Source of the DNA: Ananas comosus
Taxonomy: Eukaryota > Streptophyta > Magnoliopsida > Poales > Bromeliaceae
Length of the DNA: 64,000 nt
Assembly: GCF_001540865.1 (NCBI RefSeq)
Contig: NC_033629.1
Span: forward strand, 7,422,987 to 7,486,986
Direction: 5' to 3'
The stretch's first letter is position 1, and every line of letters starts with the position of its first letter. Both the position numbers and the translations under genes were made by a program. Below the pieces are notes generated by a model. The model was not told where the DNA came from, made no database searches, and saw nothing but the letters and a program-made list of their open reading frames with translations. Positions 11,106 through 23,176 of this stretch are shown piece after piece.

Positions 11106-14100
11106 GTTCTTCATCGACGTTCGACGTGCTCTGGCGAGACTCCGGCCGAGAGTCTCTCCATCTCTCTTTTCCTGCATTTGATACCTATATAGAGAGAGGT
11201 GACCACACCCCATTCTCCCTCCTTACTAGGCTTGAAGCCGACACCGTCGACGTCTTACCGGCGCCTCGCTGCCATTACGTCGGAGCGGGAGAACCCCTGC
11301 GGCCACCCACCACAGCCGCACCATCCCCGCGCGACGGCAGTGCACGACCCGTTTTGGGCCGCTGCTCCTGTTGCTGCCGCCGTGGCCCCGAGTGCCACCG
11401 CCGTCCGTCGGACCTCCGATGGCCTCCCCCTGCGGGTTAGTGTCCCCCTACAACTCTTCCAACCCTCCATTAGGCTTGCTAACCCCCAGTTGAAGCTATT
11501 TTATTGCTGCTGCCCTGATCTTGGCCGAAGCACTGTCCCGACCATCCGGCTTCTCCGGTGACTGGTGAGCACGACACTTCTTGGCGTTGGTGCTAACCCG
11601 TGTTCTCCTAAATTTCAGGTAACGATACCCCGAACCACTATTTTCAATAGCGCCCACCATTCGGCAAATTGACAATTCTTGTTTTGAATGTTCCGAGCAA
11701 TTCGGTGGTCAGATTTGGCAAACCTTGGGAGCACGACGATCAGCGGACATCCATCTTCGCGGTGCTCACCTCAGTGGAGTGATCTGGACATCTGGCTGAG
11801 ACGCGCATCTATCTATACCCGTTTTGACTTCACGCGGTCGTTTCTTGTCTTTGGATTCTTCATGGTGGCTCCGCTGCTAATCTGTGGCAGTAGCAACACG
11901 TCATATACCTCAGTGCACCATTGGTTGACTCCCGATTCATGCAAAGTTGGTAAGATTTCCGAAAACTCCGTTTTCTACTATTATTGATGCTTTGTATGAT
12001 TTTTGGGTCGACTAGGGCATGTTGATGATGTTCGAATCGTGGAATGTGTTGGGCAGTATTCCTTGATGGTATTAAATGTTTGGACTTAGTGTTCGAGGTT
12101 TAGAAACATTCTATGGCCGATTTGGTGCGAAATGATTGTATCGATAGCGCGGTTCTCGACTTCGTTATCACGAAGTTGATTATGTGGCTGTCCGGAATGT
12201 TTGTTGAGCCCCGTTGGCTGGTATATCCTCGTGTTTTGTGCCCCTCGTGGCAGCGAGTGTGTTGTAGGTGGTTCGAATATCGAAACAGGTACCGTCAGAC
12301 CCACTTTAAGCTACATTTGGAGCTACAGCTCTTGTTTTGTTGGCGGCTGTCCCAATACCTAAAATAGGGTGTTTAGGGACAGCGAATACGAGTTAAAGAT
12401 GTTTTGGGTGTAACTTGGAATGCTTCTTGACCAAAGTGGCATCCCGGTCGGTTTATATGAAAATCGACGGGTTCGGCAGAATGGTAGGAATGTCTAATGT
12501 TCTGCTTGTGTCGTGGCACACTGTGGGTGACTTTTTGTCACCAATTGGTGATGTTGCAATATTGCGAACATCATTGGGCCAATCGTACTCTGTGTGCATG
12601 GTGCGGCACCAAAGTGGTGTTCGGATCATCGGAACGACACTTATAGGTTCGGTCGTAGCCTTGTGCGGCAATTGTCGTTTGATTTATCGAGCACTTGATG
12701 TGCGTTTATCTCATCACCTAAAACGGTGAATCTCGAGATTGTGGTTGTCACTCCTTGTTGAGTCGGCTCGGCTTGGGCTTAGTTATGTATGCCGGTTTGT
12801 AGAACTATCGTTTCGGTCGTGTGGCGGTATACGTAGTACAAATTGGATGTGTCGGATGCATATAGATGACACGCAGAATGTTGATGACGATTTTGTTGGT
12901 ATTTTCTGGGTACAGGTGACTTCTAGAATCATCAGTCGAGTTGAGGACTCGGGTACTTGGTGAGGTGGGTGCTCCATTTCGAAGTCGGTAAAGTTGTATC
13001 TTACTCGGTTTTCTTTCCGCTTGATCTATTCTATTAATTGAGAAGGACAACTTCCGTTGACTTCATATTGGCTCGTGCTTTTACTCGACATGCCTATTGT
13101 TTGTCATGTTGATTATCATATAGATAGGTAGACTCTTGATTGAGCTCTCTGGTATCTTGTGTGTGACATGTAGAGTAGGTGATAATTTAGTAGAATATCT
13201 ACCTATGTGTGATTGGATCTGATAGATCGGTGTGTACTCCTTGTTGAGATATGATCATGTTGATCGGAAAGTTACTCCATGAGATTGACCTAGTTGGTCA
13301 GTGTTCACTTCCACAGATTTTTAACCTAAGGGTCGGATGATGTATTCCATCGTGATTGGGTCTTTAGCATACTCACCTCTGTCACTTGCATTATCTTTAT
13401 CTTTCCTATATACTCGTTTAGTGTAGCATGCTAGTCGACCTGGTTAGTTTGGATCTTGATATTTTCATTGGCATCCGGTGTGGTTATCTCTTAGCTCCTA
13501 TTATCGCCTACGGGCAGTGATTTGACTGTTGAGTCTAGGTTATCGGAGCTTTGAGCATACACATGTGACTATAGCTTGTACGACACTGAAGGAGTCCTAG
13601 ACAGGGTTACTAACCCAGGGTACTTCAGTTGCCAGCTTAGTGGGAGGTGATGTTTCATAGATAGGGTTCGCCACCCTGAGTTCTCACCTCCAGATTTGAT
13701 ATACACCGCGTTTAGACAGAGTTAGCGACTTTGGGTGCTGGTTGATGTGTCCCTCTGGAGTGGTACTTGATTTGCGGTCCTTGAGACCTATGGGAGAGCT
13801 TAGACCAGGTCTTTATGATAGGCCACAGGGATTAGGTATACCTTGGACTACTCGTATGTCCAGTTGATGCATAGTCTCTTGATTTTAGCCTTGCATGGAA
13901 TCTAGTAGTTGTTTAGCCTACGGTAGTGGCTTCCATCATAAGTGGGTCATGTTATTGTGCATTCTCCATCTTGCTACCGTAGTTGGTGATCCTTCATTTT
14001 AGCATATGACTTGTTTATAGTAGCGGTACCTCGTACATGATTGTTCGTAATGATTACTCACTAGTTTTCTTTACTACTGTGGTTGATTTGTATTCTTCGT

Positions 14101-14753
14101 TTCAGTATCTGATTCATGTTACAGTAGTGATACTATTCTTGTATTCAGTTCATGATATCTGTTTGTCTAACCTTTTTGCTACTGTGGTTTTTACTCGTTT
14201 ACAGTTACCTTGCTTATCGTGCTCCTTGGTTTGCCAGTGAGTGAACATATTTATATGTTTCTCACCCTATTGTTTTTACAAGTGTTGCTCACAGTGCGGG
14301 GTGGGGCGCGGTGTGAGGACACGATTAGTTAGCATCTAGATAGCTCGATCGTGCTATGGAATCTCAGTGTATAGTTTCAGATTCTCCTTATCTCAGTACC
14401 TTGTGATCTTGTGGTAGTTATGCGATATCATATGTATTTGAATTTAGTTGCTTTGGGATTTTTCCTATGCAGTGGTTTAGTCGATTCTAAATTTTGGTTT
14501 TGGATTGACTAGTAGATGTACAATTAAACTATTTTGTTCTATTTGATTGCAGTTCTATATCTGTGCTCCTACGCCATGCATGTACAGGGAGGACTTTGTT
14601 CGCATGGACAGAGGATGCCCTGTGCGTGTGGTGGTTCTGTGTATGTCTCGGGCAAGGTTTACAAAAAATAAATTTACTTTTTTCGCAACTCTATTTTCAA
14701 ATTGGATGGTTTTCTCAAAAATTAGCTTTCCAAAAAAGGCCCGAGGCATGACA
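11106..14753 (+). mobile_element. LTR-like remnant ending CCCGAGGCATGACA
   Basis: The 3' terminus GGCCCGAGGCATGACA resembles the LTR end found at 40070 (CGAGGCATGACA in sense). The layout mirrors the other LTRs: a TATA-like CCTATATAGAG at 11184-11194, a C-rich leader, a long repetitive non-coding body and a final GTACAGGGAGGACTTTGTTCG block. The 5' terminus must lie before 7345, because the solo LTR at 7345-11100 interrupts it with a target duplication. I could not identify the start. The short frames here (for example 11688-11987, 12113-12729) show no known domains. Confidence 0.45.
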
Positions 14754-14973
14754 CGTGCGCAATCCACGACCCCACGTGGACAAACCATGATCTCTTCTGT
14801 GGAACCCAAGATATTCCATGCACTACCGATGACCTCCTGTGCAGAACGTATCATGTCTCATATACAATTGGAACCTCATGATTGGGGGTAAAAAAAATTC
14901 TATTTTTTTTTATTAATAGTATATGAAAATATACCTAATATAGTAAAATTTTGGGACCCATTGCAAGCTATCT

Positions 14974-15192
14974 ATGCCCTATGAACATTGGAATGAAGTT
15001 CCTACTAATATTGTTGAAAAAGGAGGTGATAATGATAGTAATCAAGAGGATGTACCTATTCATAATGATGATCATTATAACAGTGAGGACGATGATTGGA
15101 ATTGTTTAGCTGCAGACATTGATGATGATCATGATGGTGGGTTAAATTGTCTTGTGAATGCTATTATAGTGAAAACGACGACCCATATGTAA
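14974..15192 (+). pseudogene. Acidic 72-codon frame, possible transposase linker
   Basis: The frame is rich in Asp, Asn and His (for example NDDHYNSEDDDWN, DIDDDHDGG). Acidic linkers like this lie between the N-terminal domain and the zinc finger of plant MULE transposases. A MULE-like N-terminal scrap lies at 4955-5218. The frame continues weakly to about 15260 and is then cut by the LTR insertion at 15284. Function is unproven. Confidence 0.25.
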
Positions 15193-15517
15193 ATAATGAA
15201 TATGTAGACAATCCTGATGAGTAACTTGATTTTATTGATCATTGGAGCACTTTCCTACAAATAATAATTGCATAAATCAGTATTATCACGCCCCGGGACC
15301 GCCGACTTAGTCGGTTCGGGCACGTCAACAGACGCCGGACGGACAGCACCTCCCCTGTCAGCCCAAGGCTCAACACAAGTATCAACATGTATATAATTTA
15401 GCGCAAGCGAAAATATAAATATACATGGCTTACACGAATGCAAACAACAACCAAAGTGAAAGTTCTACTATCTATACATCCACATATGTAATTTGATTTC
15501 ATGCAACCAAATGCAAG

Positions 15518-17963
15518 TGTAAGAAAGTGAATTCTCGAAATCCGAGAGTTGGATTTCGCTCAGAATCTACTAATTGTCGAGTTGGTATGCTTCGAAAAAG
15601 CCGAGGAAGTCAAAAACCCAAAAAGTGCATTGCAACGGACCCGCGAGAGCAAGTTATGCAAAAATCTGCACTTGGCAGAAATTGCTCTCGGGGACCGGTC
15701 CCTGGTGGGAGGGACCGGTCCCCGTAAGCAGTGGGTGCGTCAGAGGGGCTCTGCGCACAAGTCTTGCCCTCGGGGACCGGTCCCTGGCGGGGAAGACCGG
15801 TCCCCGTACACGTAGAAATTGGCTGAGAGCCTCTGCCCGCAGGAAAGGCTCTCGGGGACCGGTCCCTCTAGGGACAGACCGGTCCCCAAGCACGAAAATT
15901 GCCCAGTTTGGGCAGTATGAGAGAGGCAAAGTGGAGGGGCTATTATGCAATTATTGCATTAGTTGGGGGTATAGATGGGAGATCACCCTCTCTCCCTCTC
16001 ATTTCCACACCAAAACACATTCCTCTCTCTCTCTCTATAAGCTCTCTCTCTCCCTCTCATGAAGTGAAGAAGGAGAAGAAGAAAAAGGAAGGAGAAGAAG
16101 GTAGAAAAGAAGGAGAAGCAAGCTAGAGAAAGACTTTGGTCATCTCCCTCTTCCTCTCCACACCATTGGAGCTAGCTTAGAGGTAAGCTTCCAAGCTCAT
16201 TAATGATAGAAACCTAGGATTTGGATTTATAGCTCTAGAAATGGTTTGATTAGAACCCTAGCATGCTTAATAGATGCTTAATGCTAGAATCTAGGGATTG
16301 TTGGAGTAGATTTGCAATAGTGCAAACCTAGGGCTCCGTATTGGGGCTTTGCTTATTAATGAGGTGTGATCTCAATTGATGGCCTCTTAACCTAATTGCT
16401 AGGTGTCTAAACGCGTTGGCGAAGACGGATTGACGATTCGTCGAGTCGTTGAAAAGTTATCGACAAAACAAGACCGATTGAGCTTCGTTTCCACCTAGGA
16501 GGTCGAAGCGACGTTGAAGCAAATGCCGAGTAGCGTTCTTAGCACCCCGACATCGTCGAAAGGTGGGTGATGTCATCCTGAAGCAACCGGGTTCCTCTCT
16601 ATGTCTTAGTATACCATGATTCTTGCATCTCTTGCATGTTGCATTGTAGGATTGTATTGTATTCCATTCCTTATGCTTTCTAATTGATATCATAGTGTGA
16701 GTTGAATGCTTGGTATTACGGATAGATAAGGATTAGGTCGTGACATTGAATCCTATAGTGTTGAGGAAAAGAGATGGACTCGATGGTTTCCTAGTGACAT
16801 AATGAGTGGCATGTGATCGACAAATGAACAGAACGAGTGGCATATAATGTAGTGTACAATGACACTAGTGACATATGAACTTAGGGATAGATGGACTTTG
16901 TAGTGTTGACTTGTTAAACAAAGAACATAGTGTAGTTAAACACTTACACATGGACATTGGGATAGGTGGATTCTCGAGTGACTACTAGCCCTAGTTGATA
17001 GGATATCCTCGAGTTGAGAGGATGGATCATACTTACAGTCTGTTTATACTTGTGGTGGTCGCGCCACACAAGTCGTCATGCACTCCGGAGTTTGGTACGA
17101 GAGGGGCAGAGTTGATGTCCCACAGACGGTCCCGGGTTTGAGAGCAAGGTGAGTCTCCTTACCATACGGGATGGCGAGGTGAGTCGCGGGCGAACCCGAG
17201 GGATCGCCAAGGATTGAGTAAACAAGAGAATAGCACTGTTTATTGAACATTTGCTTATTGGACATTGATAGTGGGCATAGTGGCATGTTAGTAAAACTAT
17301 TTACTATATGATGCATGCATACATTACTCTTGATTGGGCATAGTAGCATATTTTTCTTACTATGTCATTTACAGCTTTCATATCTATCTATCTATCTATC
17401 TGGCTTTGCTCACTCAGACCTAGTGGGGAGATCGGCGGAGTCGGCGGCCGAACCCACTGGAAACTATGGACAATAGTTCTCACCTCACTTTGTTGCAGGG
17501 CCTAGAACGAGTGCGCCGGGCGAGGACCGCGGCAAAGGCATCGCGCCCGAGCAGTAGTACATAGTAGCTTTCCTTTTGCATTAGCATCACCCTATGTATA
17601 TGAGTGAATTATGTAGGTAAGGATTTGGAGAGCTATGGATGTATTTTGGTGGTTATCTAGTAAACCATGTATTCATTTTGGAAAAGATGTAAGTGTAACT
17701 TGAGGTAAATGAATGTAATGTGATGTAATAGCTAGTAGATCTCTCTTTTGTTTACTTGTATGCACGTGTGACTCTTGCTCTTAGTTGTTGGCACTTGTCG
17801 TGCCCTTCGTTGATTGTGTATGTATAGAATTTCATATCCTGGGCAAATTCTTATACACGATCTGGTTGTTTAGCCTTGGACGGAAAGGGAAGGTGCTGTC
17901 CGTTCGGCGTGTGTTCGACGCACCCGAACCGGACCAAATTGGTAGCGGTCTCGGGGCGTGACA
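15518..17963 (+). mobile_element. Nested solo LTR, TSD (G/A)CAAG
   Basis: It starts TGTAAGAAAGTG and ends TCGGGGCGTGACA (2446 bp). GCAAG precedes it (15513-15517) and ACAAG follows (17964-17968), a 5-bp target duplication with one substitution. The U3 holds a cluster of GGGACCGGTCCC palindromes (15691-15887). A CT-rich stretch with CTCTCTATAAGC follows near 16030, a plausible TATA/leader. The 3' part has the shared CCGAACCCACTGGAAACTAT block at about 17450. It interrupts the minus-strand solo LTR at 15284-23176. Confidence 0.85.
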
Positions 17964-19698
17964 ACAAGCTTCTACGTATCATTCTTTCATATATACATCA
18001 CATGATCATCATCCAAAATGTATACTATTTATGAATTTACATCATTTATACAATATTGTTCATCATATAAAAAAGATGATAATAATATGGTATGAACTAT
18101 ACTCGGGTAGCTACTATTTAGGGTACGATGCCTTTACCGCGATCTTCAGTCGCCTTTCTTGGACTTGGATCTGTAAAATGGTGGGGTGAGAACTACAAGA
18201 AAGTTCCCAGCGGGTTCGGCCGCCGACCCCGCCGACTTTCCCACTAGATCTAAACCAGGTATAAATAGAAGAAACAGATAAATAGATAACCATTCTAAAT
18301 AAATGCAGCTATTATGTCTGAACAAGAATGCTAACAAATATATGATGCTCATGATGCATGCCGATTGCCATTCTCAATACCCAATCCTCTCGGCTAACCC
18401 ATAGGTTTCGCCCCAAAACTCACCAACTCAAATCCCTACTATCGAGGAGACACTCGCAACAACCCGACAGGACTGTCTTCTGGGGAGATACTCGCTACGA
18501 CCCAGTGATGACTACTCTGGAGCTCATCGCTCGAGGGGGAGTGACCGCCCTCAAGCCAAGACTTACAGGTGAGTATGATCCAATCCACAACTATGAGGAT
18601 GCCATGTTCACTAATGCCACACACACAAAGTGTTCCATTCTCTAGCATTCGATGCCACAAGGTGCTATTTCAATCATTTGTCACAATGTCACTATGTTCT
18701 CTAATTCGGCTAGTTCATGTCTCAATTTATACATCTATAAGGTTCATAAATGTCCATATCTCATTTCCAATGTCATATGCATCTTTATATTAAAAGCATG
18801 CAAGAAGTATTCACATATTATCATTTAACCCTACAATGCATGAATCCTACACATACACATACATGCTTAATGGTGATCCAACTGTTTCGGATAGCACCAC
18901 CCCCCTCGTAGGGATGCCGGAAGGCTATGATTCAAGTCTTGTGAGTTATGGCCACCTATTTTCCTCGACCACGGCAAACGAAGCCGAAACGAAGTTTTTC
19001 CTCAATATCTTGGCGTAGACTCGTCGGAACTTCAACCCGAGTCTCCCAACACGTCGATTTACTCTCCAATTAGGGCTACAAGAGACCAATTCCAACTTAG
19101 ATCTCAATTCCACGAAAACCCTAATTTGACCCTAGGGTTTCCAATAACCCAAACATACCCACTAATTCATGGATAAACATGAGGTAATCTACCATAATAG
19201 CTTCTAGGTCTATCAACTAGAAGAATTAATTAAAACCTTAGCTTACAACCATAAGAACTCAGCTTGAGTTCAAGCTTTCTCTTCCACTCCTTGTACAAGA
19301 GTTAGCTTCACCCTTCAATAAGTCTTCTTCTCCACCAAGCCCCCCTCTTGGAGCAACCCTAGTGAGAGAAGGAGAGAGAGAGAAGTGTGAGAAACTCCTA
19401 GAGAGAGAAAGAGAGTTTCTTCTCTTTTGGTCTCAAGTGACAAGAATGAGGAGAAGGGTGTAGAACCCTCAAATAAACTCTCCCACAGCACAATTGCAAC
19501 TAGGCCCCTTACCAAAATAACATTTTGGACCAACCCATGCTTTTGCGGGTACGGGGTCTGGACCTTGCACTCAGGGTCCGGACCCCGAGAGCAAAAACAC
19601 TCTCAAATGATTCGAAACTTTCTAATTTACTCTCTAAGGTCCCTCATATCCTCCAAACCATTTCGAAACATTCAGAACACCTCACAGACCTCACCAAC

Positions 19699-22600
19699 TG
19701 TAATGTACCGAATTTTTAATATAGAAGTAAGTGTAAATAAAAATAGTGTAAGATACTATTTTTATTGGACTTAGAGAAGTAAAATATAAGTCGAAAATGA
19801 CTTATGCTGAAATTAGAAGGGAAATAGAAGATTTAGAATTTTCTGTAAGAAACGGGATTGATATTTTAGCAGAAAATTCAGTGTCAGAAAATTATAAAAA
19901 TTGGAGAATATGTTGAAATTATTTTTATGAGGCGAGATTTAAAGTTTCATGTCATTCCAACACTCGAAAGGTGGAAAATAAAATTTGACTGCTATCTGTT
20001 AGAGATTCGGGTCGGTAGAGCTTTCGGTGACCAAAAATGGTCCAAACTGAAAAATTAAGATTTCGTTCTTCTTATTAATTTTAACCGAGCCTGACTGTCA
20101 AATTTGAGCGTAAACGGACATTCAGAAGGGCTTCGGCGAAAAGTATCAGATTCTGAATTGGGAACAGATTAGTAAAAAAAAATTATAGCTTGTATAAGGG
20201 GTTATGTGCTATTGTCCGAGCTTATCTTTAAGTCCAGGCCACTCCACCAGCTGCTGCGTGCAGGAACACCAGCACCCTCTCCTCTCATTCTTATCTCTTT
20301 TTTCCTCTCTCTCTAAAAGAACCTATACGAAGGGGTTGAAGGAGAAGTTGGTGGAGTTGATACTTTGGAATGTGAGGGAGTTTAGGAGCAAGGAAATCAG
20401 CTGATGGAGCTTGAAACTAGAGGTAAGTTGGCTATGTTTCTTGGTAGGGTTATGTTTTTTGCTTTAAAGAGGATTTAATTTGGAATTCCTGGATTGTTAG
20501 AGCTTAGGTTGCCATGAAAAAGCTTAAAGAAGATATATTGACAGCATGTATACACTTGAGTTGCTAGCCCTATAATAAAGTTTAGGATGATTACTCTATA
20601 AAGAAGTTTTAAGCAATGGAATTATTGGATTCCAAAGCTTATAAATACTGTATGAACTAGGAAATGGACAGCGTAAGTATAAACTGTTGGTTAGACATGG
20701 AACCTGGAGAAGAACTATATGTTGACAGCATATATGTATACTTGTGAATTAATTGTTAGAGAAGAACTCTATGTTGACAGCATATATATATATATACATG
20801 TGAATTAATTATTAGAGATGAAACCTGAGGTTAGGTGATGGTAATTCTATGGTAAGGTTTGATTTAATTAACCTAAGAAAGGATTACTCTTGGTTTTCTT
20901 GGATTCTAAAGCTGGTTTTGTTATAGAATCCTAAGAAAAAGCTATATGTGTTGTGTGTTAATCTTGGCAGCAGGGAATTGAACTAAGCTACTATGCAGAT
21001 TTTTATAATCTTTTGTTAGGGATTGATGTAAATCCTCTAAATGAATTAGTTTTGAGGTTCTTAAGTTGTTGGAGCTAAATTTCTTATGTATGTTCTTATA
21101 GAACTTGTGTAAAAGAGGTTATGTTGAACTAAAGCCTAGAAATGCAATTTTGTAGGGTTTGAGACCTAGCTTAAAATTGATCGCGTGGAAACCTAATTGA
21201 GGATAAAACCGACGCGTTGGGATGCTCGGATCGGCATTCCGATGAGCCTACGGCAAGCTAGTAAGAAAAAATCTCATTTTATCTTTATTTGTCGCGAGCG
21301 AGGGTTGTGATCATTCATAAATCGTGGGAAGTGTATTTCTCGCATTCCGGCATCATTTAAAGGTGGGTTGTGCTTCGCCGAAGTGACTAGCTCACTTCCA
21401 AGCCAAAGTAAAGTGTTATTATTATTGATGCATATATGTATAGTGGTAGGTTATGAATGATAATATGAATGCATGAATCATATTATGCTAAGTGGATGTT
21501 ACCTACTATTGGAATATGTTAGATAAATATGTATGTTGACATATTATAGATTATGTTAGATAAATGTGCATGTTAACATATTGTAGCACGTGCTAAATTC
21601 ATGTAAATGTAAACTTGGATCGATAACTCTAGGTTTGCTAAATTCATGTAAATGTAAACTTGGATCGATAACTCTAGGTTAATTAGAGAACTCGACATTG
21701 GAAAGCAAGAATGTGTAAATTACAGTCCTAGGTGTGAACAACTAGGATGACAGGTAGATCGAGTGGCATTGGAACCTAGTGTCATGGAACATAGGTTGAA
21801 CAAGTGAGCCTAGAATTGAGATTTAGGTGGAAATGATGTAGAACCTAGCGTGGTTACCTAGGTTATGATATATAGTGACACTTAGTGTGCTTGAAACTAA
21901 GTTGTGGATTATAGTGGTAAAAGGACCACTAGGATGTGAATGGCTTAAACCTAGAAAGATTAACAATATAGTGTATGTGGTAAACCCTTAAACCTTGGAA
22001 GTGGATTCCGGAATCCCTAGGAAAGATAGCTGCAAGTGCAGTGGTTGAGACTTGCAGTTGAATGCAAGTGAATCAGAACTGCGGGTATGTTTATTCTCCT
22101 CGCCCGACAGTGATTCAACGGGTATATTGGTTCTCCTCGCCCGGTATGAGCTCGGAATGGGTATGTTGGTTCTCCTCGCCCGTTGAGCTTAAGCGACTTA
22201 TGGTCTAGGGTTCGACGGTTCTCCTCACCCTGTGGTAGACCTATAGTCGAGTGGACTTAAGACTGAGGTGCTTGTGAGACGTCCTTCACCTCAAGCCTGA
22301 CCTTACGCGGTATTCCGCGGATGATTGACTCGAGGCCGAGTCGGGTGGATAGCTTGGTTAAGGTAGATGAAACCTTAAGAACGAGTGGTAAATGGCATGG
22401 ATCTAAGGTAATAGAAATTTTAGAAGCTAGTTGGATATGAGCTATGGATAGTGAGATAGAAAGTAAATCTAGAGATCTACTTATGTATTGTTGCATAATT
22501 TGCATATTGCATGTCTTGAGGCATACGCATATATTTAATATTTGCACAAATTATCTGTAGATATCTATTGGACTAGCATGGTTGCAGTGCCTCCTTTAGA

Positions 22601-23100
22601 CCTGATGGGTCAAGCTTTTTTTCTTAGGTGGCTGTACCTACTGGGAACTATGGATATAGTTCTCACCCCACGTTGTTTTGAGGGATTTCAGGTTCACACG
22701 CGAGCGGCGCGGCGGCGCGAGGAAAGGGCGTAGCTCCGTAGATAGTGCCCCTACCGCCGAGACCAAAGGTAGCAGTACCCCAAGTCGGCTTAGCTAGGGG
22801 TATAGAAAAGAAAGGAACAAACTTGTAGTAAATTTGTAGTAACTGATTGTATTTGGAAGTTGAATGTAGAATTTAAGGGTAAAGTGTAAAATACATGTGA
22901 GCTGAATGCTTGTAGTAGTTTAGTATTTATATTTTTCTGATATCTTCCTTATGCAATCTATGCTTGAATATTGTTCCTAATGGGAACCTCGTGTATTGTA
23001 TGGATTGTGATGCCTAGGACGTACAGGGGAGACTCTGTTCGTTCGGTGGTCTGTTGGCATGCCCGAATCTGACCAAATAGGCGGAGCTCGGGACGTGACA
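19699..23100 (+). mobile_element. Nested solo LTR, long subfamily, TSD CCAAC
   Basis: It starts TGTAATGTACCG and ends TCGGGACGTGACA (3402 bp), with CCAAC at 19694-19698 and 23101-23105. Its first ~400 bp match the LTR at 7345 closely, which defines a long LTR subfamily lacking the CCGG-centred palindromes. It contains internal tandem duplications (52-bp period at 20709-20812; exact 45-bp duplication at 21591-21680). No retroelement protein domains are present. Confidence 0.87.
21591..21680. repeat. Perfect 45-bp tandem duplication
   Basis: Bases 21591-21635 and 21636-21680 are identical, each starting TGCTAAATTC and ending CTCTAGGTT. The lack of any difference implies a recent slippage or unequal-exchange event inside the LTR. 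Confidence 0.9.
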
Positions 23101-23176
23101 CCAACTAATCCAACACCGCACCTCGGTCAATTCGATTGAAGTTCGGTACAACCTACCAAAGTTTCGCGATATTACA

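Larger units (their letters stand above)
15284..23176 (-). mobile_element. Solo LTR (Tekay type) carrying two nested LTRs, TSD AGTAT
   Basis: On the plus strand it begins TATCACGCCCCGGG (a degraded TGTCACGCC) and ends GATATTACA. AGTAT flanks it at 15279-15283 and 23177-23181. Removing the nested inserts at 15518-17963 and 19699-23100 with their duplications leaves about 2.04 kb, nearly the length of the 2.07-kb LTRs at 40952 and 48124, to which the parts align colinearly. No coding domain of an internal region is present. It holds a GGGTCCGGACCC palindrome at 19574-19585. Confidence 0.85.

Noticed and set aside
11126..11561. Overlapping GC-rich frames of 104-120 codons
   Set aside because: They overlap in several frames and both strands in a C-rich LTR leader-like region, with no domain and no consistent codon pattern.
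15691..15887. Regularly spaced palindromes considered as a CRISPR-like array
   Set aside because: Repeats are 12 bp, unevenly spaced, inside a plant LTR bounded by a target duplication; no spacers or cas genes.
15549..16062. Frames of 88-162 codons over the palindrome cluster
   Set aside because: They are produced by the repeated GGGACCGGTCCC units inside a solo LTR and encode only repetitive Gly/Pro/Arg peptides.
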